Shown here: positions 57,305-64,000 of the stretch, piece by piece | How the letters are laid out: each line of letters opens with the position of its first letter | How positions within the stretch are numbered: position 1 is the first letter of the stretch | Source of the DNA: Lomentospora prolificans | Lineage: Eukaryota; Ascomycota; Sordariomycetes; Microascales; Microascaceae | Assembly (NCBI GenBank): GCA_029532625.1 | Contig: JARFXM010000010.1 | Span: forward strand, 248,001 to 312,000 | Direction: 5' to 3' | DNA: 64,000 nucleotides | Translations under genes and position numbers: made by a program | The notes under the pieces: generated by a model | Seen by the model: the letters and a program-made list of their open reading frames with translations, nothing else | The model's database searches: none | Told to the model about the DNA's origin: nothing

Positions 57305-59344
57305 ATGGACCTTGAGGGAACAGATCTCTGTCCTTTCTGTTCAGATCTCATCAAAGCGACTAATGACACACAAGCACACTACTCACAGCGCCCTCACCAT
57401 CCGACATATGGGTTGCTTTTATCGTCAAGCAAGACATGCATTGTTTGCCAACTCATAGCCTCTCAATGGGACCCTTCCAGCTCCACGCTGATCAGACACG
57501 GACTTTCTCAAGAGGTCTTGGAGAGTAGTCAACAGGGATATCCAGTTGCGCTTACCGTAGAAGAGACCCGTCGGTCGCAATCTGGTGTATGTTGGGCATT
57601 TTTGAAGGCAAAGTTAGAGACCACAAATACCCCCCTCTCTTTTATATCCTATTTTACTGTTACCGCTTGCTCATCAGGAGGTAAGGAAGGCAGGCAACCA
57701 GTCCTGCATCTCTACACTGTGCTCAAGACTTTTTAATAATATTAACCCTACTTGGGAACAGATTCGGCCTCGGCTTTGCCTGTGTGGAAGACGCCAACTA
57801 CAACCTTTGATGAAAAGCTCGCAACTATCCAATCGTGGATGCATGACTGCCAATGCCGAGACGGTCACGACAAATGCAGGGCCGTGCCCTACGCACCATT
57901 ACGGCTCCTTGCTGTTGGCCTCGATGGCAGTCCTATCAGACTTGTCGGACGGGACTCGAACGCAGACCCAACGAAGTACGCGGCTCTGAGTTATTGCTGG
58001 GGCAAATCGCTGCAGCTACGTACGACCAAGTCGACACTCGCCATCTTCTCAGAAGAGGTTCCCTCCGACCTTATCCCGCAAACATGGACCGATGCCATAC
58101 ATATCGCACGAGGCCTTCGGATCTCTCATATATGGATTGATGCTCTGTGCATTGTCCAGGATGATGAAGCTGAGTGGCAACGCGAAGTAGAACACATGTC
58201 TGAGATCTATCAAGGAAGTGTGTTGACGATCGTAGCGGTCCAGTCCATAGACAGTTCGCATGGTTGTTTCGCATCCTCCAGAGCTGATGGACTCGAAGAT
58301 GGCGAGTTATTTTTCCGCACTCGGCCAGATAATAGCTTGGATGGCGGCAGCAGCATCGTCCGCGTCTACCGCAACGACATCAGAGACCGCGCCGGAGGCA
58401 ATACTGCGATCAGCAATCGCGGGTGGACATTACAAGAGCAACTTCTCTCTCCAAGACTGGTCCTTTGCATGGAGCCTGAGATCCACTGGCAGTGTCGTGC
58501 CAGTTATCAAACGCAAGGCGGCCTCTGGTTCGAGCCCTCGGAAGTTCTGAAGGGCAACGCTAAACTGATTCCCCATTATGATCATCTTCAAACTGGCGAC
58601 CAGGAGTACCATAACGCCTGGCGACGCATCGTTGAGGGTTACTCGCTGCGCGAGTTCTCTTACTCACGAGACAGGATCCCGGCTATCGCAGGGATCACGC
58701 GATATCTATCTTCCGTACTGGATGACGTGTCAATCCTGGGGCTGTGGAGAAAATCTTTTGCGAAGGACTTGGCCTGGCTGCGAGGCGGTGGTCTGCCACA
58801 GATGTCCAATACCACAGGGCTTCCGTCTTGGACGTGGCTTACGAGTCAAGGGTGCGTCTTGTATACCAATGGGGATAATTATTCGGACCAAGGCATGGAG
58901 GCGGTGGAGCATCTCAAACTTCTGGACTGGGACGTGCAATGGAAGGGTGTGCCGTTCTCGTCGCCGGTTAACTCGGCTCAAGTGAGGATCGAAGGTCCGG
59001 TTCGAGAGATACGAATAGTGCCATTTTCCGAGGGAAATCGCTACACACCGCCTTATTTTCAAGTTTTCGAGGAAAACTTACAACCTACTGAGGAAGGAAA
59101 GATTCCCTGGCGGTGCGCCGGGCGGTTCGATGCTGGCGACGTGACTGTGGCCGCCACATACCTGTGTCTCCTGTTGTTGTCCATCTCCAAGTCTGATGAT
59201 GTGTGCGAGGTCTTTCTTATCTTGGAGCCAGTTGATGTGGATAACGGCATGGGCACGAGGTACAAGCGTGTCGGACTTGCGAGAATCTGGGGGGAATCGC
59301 CAACTTTCGATTCTGCCAAGACCATGTCGATGGTACTGGTGTAA
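57305..59344 (+). CDS. HET-domain protein (heterokaryon incompatibility)
   Basis: Two exons (57305-57680, 57762-59344) join in frame to 652 aa. An N-terminal segment of about 125 residues starts with the Cys pair CPFC and contains CIVCQLI, a layout seen in many HET proteins of this class. The HET domain follows: RLVGRDSNADPTKYAALSYC then WGKS, IWIDALCIVQDDEAEWQREV, MSEIYQGSVLTIVA and NRGWTLQEQLLSPRLVL. The C-terminal half has FSYSRDRIPAIAGI and GLPSWTW, also normal. No stop or frameshift is present, in contrast to the HET gene at 8.5-10.6 kb. Such proteins trigger programmed cell death after fusion of incompatible strains, usually with a partner that varies between strains; no obvious partner gene sits beside it. 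The protein is probably cytosolic. Confidence 0.93.
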
Positions 59345-59849
59345 TAGTAGGAAAGAAAAACTGGTGGTTTTCAAGACCTGCGTTACTTTGCAAACTTGCG
59401 ATGTACTAGGAAAGTAGAATAACAACACTTCTTATGACTAAAGCCTGCCCAGTCATTAGCGCGAGCACCTTAGAGCGGCGTCACTGTATAAGTCGAGGAC
59501 CGAGCCGTGCTGACTGTAAACTAGGTGGACAATGTCCTTAAGAATGACCAAATGAAGGACTGTATACTTTTCAATTGGGAGCGATAGAATATTACGGACA
59601 CGTCAGTTGCAGAGAAGCCGCCGGGTGTCGGCATATTCTAGGTTACAACTTGCACTCAAGTTGACAGAGTCTATGCCCAAATCGATATGCCGAGACGACT
59701 TCACCTTCACACTGGTAACTTGACCACACCGCTCCTCAACTTCGGGTCCGCATGGCTTGCGACACAGAGGCAGAACCATAATACAAGTAATACAAGCTTC
59801 AGTATAGGCCGAGAGATTGAGTCCGTCACACTCCAAGTTCCCGAAAGTA

Positions 59850-59969
59850 ACCTGAAGAGTCGGTTCGGATGTTGTGTGTATTACCAAAAGTAGAAGCCGG
59901 ACTTCGCAGAATACCGTCGAATGGGGTTGTGATGAGGCCAAGAAATTCGGCACGAGAATAGTCTTCTAA
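59850..59969. repeat. Diverged direct repeat flanking the HET gene, copy 2
   Basis: CCTGAAGAGTCGGTTCGGAT and GATGAGGCCAAGAAATTC align with copy 1 at 56600-56698. It lies about 500 bases after the HET stop and about 360 bases before the reductase start. Confidence 0.6.
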
Positions 59970-60213
59970 ACCTTAACCCTGATGACGTGATTCTCTCTCG
60001 ATCTCTAAATCCGGCATCTCGCCATTGAACCTGTCAGCCACTTGCATCAGCTCCGCCTTGCTTTTAGTTCCTGGTTGGCCAATCCAGAGTCAACCCCACA
60101 TGGCTCATTATCTCCGGGGCATAAACCTCGGGGTTAACATTTTGGGCCAGATGCTCCTGGAGATAATAATGCGTTCGTAGCCGGATGACTCAACAGCACA
60201 ACACACACCGCAT

Positions 60214-60222
60214 ACTATATAA
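60214..60222 (+). promoter_or_regulatory. TATA box of the aldo-keto reductase gene
   Basis: ACTATATAA lies about 105 bases before the ATG at 60326. Confidence 0.5.
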
Positions 60223-60325
60223 CGCCAACACGAGATCTCTACGGGGACCGCTAAGTAGATGCTCACTCGTCCTTGAACCCTTAATAAGACCTACGCAGAC
60301 CCTTCTTTCCTCGAAGACATAGATC

Positions 60326-61477
60326 ATGTCCATGAACTGGCAACCCAAGACGCTTCTCGCCCGCCACAGGCAGCTGGCGCCCTCGGCGTCGGTTCGAGTG
60401 TCCCCTCTGTGCCTGGGGGCGATGAACTTTGGGGAGTTTGGTAAGGAGAGGTACGGAGAGTGCAGCAAGGAGACGGCCTTCGAGATTCTCGACCATTTCT
60501 ACTCCCAAGGCGGCAACTTTATTGATACCGCCAACAGCTATCAAGCTGGCGAGTCTGAGATGTGGGTTGGCGAGTGGATGAAGGAGCGGGGCAACCGTGA
60601 CGATATCGTGCTAGCCACAAAGTACACGACTGCCTACCTTGCGCACGACAAGTCTAGAATTCAGTCCAATTACGGCGGCAATGGATCCAAGTCAATGAAG
60701 CTATCTGTCGACGCCTCGCTCAAGAAACTGCACACTCACTACATCGACATTCTCTACGTCCATTGGTGGGATTACACCACCAGCATCCCGGAACTGATGC
60801 ACAGCTTGAACGACCTCATCGTGGCTGGCAAAGTCCTTTACCTCGGAATTTCCGACGCACCTGCATGGGTGGTTTCCAAGGCAAACCAATACGCTCGATC
60901 CAACGGTCTCCGCCAATTCGTCGTCTACCAAGGCATGTGGAATGCTGCCCTGCGCGACTTCGAGAGGGACATCGTGCCAATGTGCCGTGACGAAGGCATG
61001 GGATTGTGCCCCTATGGCACTCTCGGACAGGGTCGATTCCAGACAGCAGCCAACTATGCGGAGCGGGAAAAGAGCAACCCTGGTCGAAAGTTCGCCGCAA
61101 TCACATCGCGCGATAAGCAGGTATCAGCGGTCCTGGAAAAAATTGGCAAAGACAAAGGAGTGCACATGCTGAACGTCGCACTCTCCTATGTGCGGCAAAA
61201 AACGCCGTATGTTTTCCCGATTGTCGGTGGAAGGAAGCTCGAACACATCAAGGGTAATATTGAGGGCCTTGAAGTGACGCTCACTGAGGAGGAGGTCGCG
61301 GAGGTAGAGTCAGGCTACGAATTTGATCCTGGCTTCCCGCACACCTTCCTCAGCGGTACCCTATTCAACGGGGCTAAGCCCAAGGGCGCATACCGGGATG
61401 ATGACGTCTGGTTGTCGAAATGGGCTGGAGAATTCGACTCGGTTGATCCACCAAAGCCGATTTCCCGCAAGGAGTAG
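60326..61477 (+). CDS. Aldo-keto reductase, aryl-alcohol dehydrogenase type
   Basis: Single exon, 383 aa. It shows the aldo-keto reductase barrel and tetrad: Asp and Tyr in NFIDTANSYQAGESE, Lys in DIVLATKYT, and His in DILYVHWWD. NADPH-binding elements follow in VLYLGISDAPAWVV, VYQGMWNAALRDFERDIVPM and CPYGTLGQGRFQ. The C-terminal VFPIVGGRKLEHIKGNIEGL binds the cofactor phosphate. Length and the GAMNFGEF opening match the fungal aryl-alcohol dehydrogenase branch that includes NorB/StcV-like proteins of polyketide clusters and yeast Aad proteins. It probably interconverts aromatic aldehydes and alcohols in the cytosol. No polyketide synthase is in this window, so no pathway is assigned. An alternative start at Met3 is possible. 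Confidence 0.92.
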   Translation: MSMNWQPKTLLARHRQLAPSASVRVSPLCLGAMNFGEFGKERYGECSKETAFEILDHFYSQGGNFIDTANSYQAGESEMWVGEWMKERGNRDDIVLATKYTTAYLAHDKSRIQSNYGGNGSKSMKLSVDASLKKLHTHYIDILYVHWWDYTTSIPELMHSLNDLIVAGKVLYLGISDAPAWVVSKANQYARSNGLRQFVVYQGMWNAALRDFERDIVPMCRDEGMGLCPYGTLGQGRFQTAANYAEREKSNPGRKFAAITSRDKQVSAVLEKIGKDKGVHMLNVALSYVRQKTPYVFPIVGGRKLEHIKGNIEGLEVTLTEEEVAEVESGYEFDPGFPHTFLSGTLFNGAKPKGAYRDDDVWLSKWAGEFDSVDPPKPISRKE

Positions 61478-61599
61478 ATAGCCTCATTAAACTCAAGAAA
61501 GAAAGGAGTTCACTCAGTATATGTCCCTAATCTATACTGTCCCCTCAGATCTGTCGTGAAACGTATAATTAGAATCACGCGACTTGTGTATCCAATCTT

Positions 61600-63060
61600 T
61601 GCTGCCTTTAGCCCGGACTAGAGAGGATGTACAACAGCAACGGTGAATGTCCTATTCGTTGGAAGTCAGCTGAATAAAACGGCTTTCCCTCCTTTAATTC
61701 CTTGTCAGCGCTGTCCCAACTGTTCTTCCCGGTGATATTATTACCCTGCCTCCATTCCTTATCGATGCTGTCCCAACCATTCTTCTTAAAAGTAGCGATG
61801 AGCCAGTAGTTCCCCCGACAATCCTTACCAGCAATCTGGAAGACGTTCCTAACCGAGAACCCTGTAGAGAGTAGGAAAGGTACGCGCCTGGATATAACTC
61901 GCTTTACCCAGGGGACCCTCGCCGCTAGCAGACTTGGTCCCAGGTACAATCGCAGGCGAGAAGTCCATCTCAAAGAATTTTCCTTTGGACCAGCTGGAGA
62001 CGATGACAAGGTTCATTGTCGCATCCCTGTACAAGGGCGGCGAACCCTTGGCGCACTGGAATTCCCTGCTTGTGTGGACGGATGCCTCTGATTGTTCCCG
62101 CGTTCCAAGCTTCAGGATAGGTTTTCGTACCTCACCAGCCGTGTAACTGAGCCTTGTGCCACAACGCCCCCTCCTTTTATGAGGGTGTAGACGCAGGACA
62201 CTGTGTTGGAAACATACGATTTTGAGCTCGGAAGGACGTCGGGGTCTAGCAGAGACCGCCAGCCAAACGCGTTCAGTAGACAGCTAGTCTAATTTTGTCC
62301 AACCTGGTGGTGCTTAGCCGCCAGCCTTGCAGCCCATGCAGGGATGAGGTCTCCGTCTTGCTGAGGAAAGGGTTTTTAGTAGATTTGCCTGCAGTGGCCT
62401 TGGCTGCTTTCAATTCGGTGACTGCGGCTGCTTTTAAATTCTTAACGTTTGAAGCGGGGATGCATACTGAGCGAGTCTCTTCTTCCTTGTACCAGAAATT
62501 TTCAAACCGTAAGGGAAGACCAAAGACGATAAGCTGAACGTTGATAGTATCTTGGAAAGTAGTTGGTACTCTTCCTGGAGGTTGTTCCAATAGTTCCTCA
62601 GGGGAAAGGTATCGAAGCCATGGAGTAGGCGCACATCCTGCTCTCGGCCAGCGAGTGCGGCGGTCCAAGCCAGGAAGAATTCCTATCGTCCCATGGCATC
62701 CCAGAGCGTGTGCGGCCACGAGAGTCGCATCGGTGAAGGAAGTGAAGTGAAGATGCAGCTGCGGTCTGTCGCTGTAGAGTTAATAGTCGTTAATATGCTG
62801 GAGACCGGGTTCTTGCCGCATTAACAGGAGGACGTCAGCTGGTACTCCAACCGAGGCTGTCCAGTCACCGGTGAATCCGCGAGGGAGTTTCAAGGCAGGG
62901 GATGTCCTCCAACACATCGACATTGTAATAACTAAAGTGTGAGTCAGTGAATGGTGGTTGAGACTCATCAAAATCCCGTGGAATATGGTATTCAAGTTTT
63001 CCTTCAGCCTTTCAAAAGTTACCAAATCGCCACACCATGCAAGGTTAATACCGCGCTGAC
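61600..63060 (-). pseudogene. Decayed fungal acyltransferase (transferase family, HXXXD type)
   Basis: Read on the minus strand, family blocks occur in order but in changing frames. LPRGFTGDWTASVGVPADVL is followed by a TAA at 62780-62782, then DRPQLHLHFTSFTDATLV. Next comes the catalytic HXXXD, HALWD, which needs a frame change at about 62702. FLAWTAALAGREQDV and LLHGFDTFPL are preceded by a TAG. After another frame change come NFWYKEEETRSVCIPASNVK, DATMNLVIVSSWSKGKFFEM and GPLGKASYIQA. A further change near 61865 gives FSVRNVFQIAGKDCRGNYWL. These match the C-terminal three quarters of a roughly 500-aa acyltransferase family often near secondary-metabolism genes. At least two stops and several frameshifts make it non-functional. 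Its original acceptor is unknown. Confidence 0.78.
61697..61790. repeat. 57-base tandem duplication at the end of the acyltransferase relic
   Basis: ATTCCTTGTCAGCGCTGTCC at 61697 is repeated as ATTCCTTATCGATGCTGTCC at 61754, 57 bases later, with matching sequence after it. On the minus strand it gives two copies of a W-D-S-x-D-K-E motif, 19 codons apart and in frame. Confidence 0.7.
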
Positions 63061-64000
63061 TTTCGCGTGTTTCGCCTTGAGGCGTTTTTCTGCCGGGACA
63101 AGATGATTAGCATTTAGCTACGTTTCAGCCTTAATCGAGCGCCTCGCTTCTTCCAATCAGGACGACTCAGAAGAGTTTGAAGTCAGTCAAGCAGCATTTG
63201 GGGGCTGAGAACAGCATCGAAGCGTAGCATTAAATTGATTAGCCAGCAGCTCGGAGTTCGCCTGCCTGCCATCCTCTTCTGACAACTGAACAACTTTATC
63301 GGTTGGAAACGTCGGTGGCGGCGCAGGCGCATGTTTCTCGAATCACATTCGGTGACTATCCGACTTCTGGCAAGTAAAGCTACAGGGGAAAGGGATAATG
63401 GTATCGACTCGATCTGTCTTTTTCACCAGCGATCACTTCTACCTTTATCTGGAAATTGCGGCTTCGGCTCTTGGTCCTATCCGTCCTATCTGTCACCTCG
63501 CACTCATCCTGAACCAGACCTAGTCTGGGTTCCGAGAGCCTCGAGACGGAGACGACGCCTTATTACTGGACAACACATTGTCTTAGACACCAACGTAAGG
63601 GACCCTATTCAGGGAAACTGCCACATCACAGAAATAATTAATATTGCATGCTGAGCTACAGATTCTAGTGTGGCTTGTTTTTCGGTGTTGTGTAGAGATA
63701 CAGGAAGCTTTTGCCGACGATCTGTGTATATGTGTTGTCCTCGCTCCTATTCAAGTCGCATGTAATTCGCTCTGACGTCATGTCAGATGCATGACTGCGG
63801 TAATCTGTTGCTGCTGCATCTCATTAAGCCACTTCGACACCTTTACCAAAGTCAAAACCGACCATGGCTTGCATCTGAGGGATGAATTTGGTATTCAAGC
63901 TCCGCCAACTTTTCCGCCAACGAAGCTCTCACGGATGCCGTTCGCCTGATTTAGGAGAGGCTTTGAGCAATGGGCTGTGTGGACAGTCCTGTCCACCAAT
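63061..64000. other. Distal flank, no gene recognised
   Basis: No domain on either strand. The frame 63331-63654 (+) has no motif. The N-terminal quarter of the acyltransferase relic may extend to about 63200 but cannot be recognised. Confidence 0.5.

Larger units (their letters stand above)
59345..60325. other. Intergenic region between HET and aldo-keto reductase genes
   Basis: Contains copy 2 of the diverged repeat and the reductase promoter. The minus-strand frame 59603-59953 covers the repeat but has no known domain. Confidence 0.55.

Noticed and set aside
52407..63060. A secondary-metabolite cluster from monooxygenase, reductase and acyltransferase
   Set aside because: No synthase, transporter or regulator; asparaginase and HET genes lie between them and the acyltransferase is dead.
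1..64000. CRISPR arrays, intact transposons or long terminal repeats
   Set aside because: No regularly spaced repeats, no transposase or reverse-transcriptase motifs and no long terminal repeats were seen by eye.

Overview
The window is nuclear DNA of a filamentous ascomycete (Pezizomycotina, most likely a Sordariomycete). The evidence is short spliceosomal introns of about 50-125 nt with GTAAGT-type donors and YAG acceptors, a nuclear tRNA-Val with a 16-nt intron, and fungus-specific families: two HET-domain genes, two rhodopsin-like (PTH11-type) membrane proteins, DUF1996, DUF6454 and a Cps1-like GT2. I rebuilt 18 gene models that join in frame across their introns, plus three clearly broken genes and several weaker relics.

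Layout. 0.9-3.2 kb: secreted GMC oxidoreductase. 5.5-6.7 kb: rhodopsin-like membrane protein. 8.5-10.6 kb: dead HET gene. 13.7-15.1 kb: second rhodopsin-like protein. 16.7-17.7 kb: SDR. 17.7-21.2 kb: gene-poor DNA with a possible transcription-factor relic and a frameshifted small secreted protein. 21.2-23.4 kb: single-exon GT2 synthase. 26.4-27.7 kb: GPI-type GH16 with a stop at a conserved Trp. 29.7-30.1 kb: conserved 96-aa protein. 33.2-34.0 kb: conserved unknown protein. 34.4 kb: tRNA-Val(CAC). 34.9-37.0 kb: GNAT and secreted inorganic pyrophosphatase, tail to tail. 37.9-48.7 kb: DUF6454, DUF1996, a peroxisomal FAD amine oxidase, a small unknown protein and a phytase-like esterase. 50.5-51.4 kb: TPR and LRR/F-box-like relics. 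52.4-55.3 kb: FAD monooxygenase and secreted L-asparaginase, tail to tail. 57.3-59.3 kb: intact HET gene between two diverged direct repeats. 60.3-61.5 kb: aryl-alcohol-dehydrogenase-type aldo-keto reductase. 61.6-63.0 kb: decayed acyltransferase.

How the genes fit together. Six intact genes and the broken GH16 encode likely secreted proteins, which suggests degradation or nutrient scavenging outside the cell. A secreted pyrophosphatase and a phytase-like esterase about 10 kb apart could both serve phosphate supply, but that is inference. The rest is an accessory mix of HET genes, redox enzymes and relics without a backbone synthase, so I do not call a biosynthetic cluster. Several broken genes carry stops that C:G-to-T:A changes could produce, and long gene-poor AT-richer stretches lie between genes. 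This fits a repeat-induced-point-mutation-like history but does not prove it. I found no CRISPR array, intact transposon or convincing new multi-gene system. The best leads are the HGTNT asparaginase, the repeats flanking the HET gene, the chain of decayed genes and the small conserved proteins without known function.
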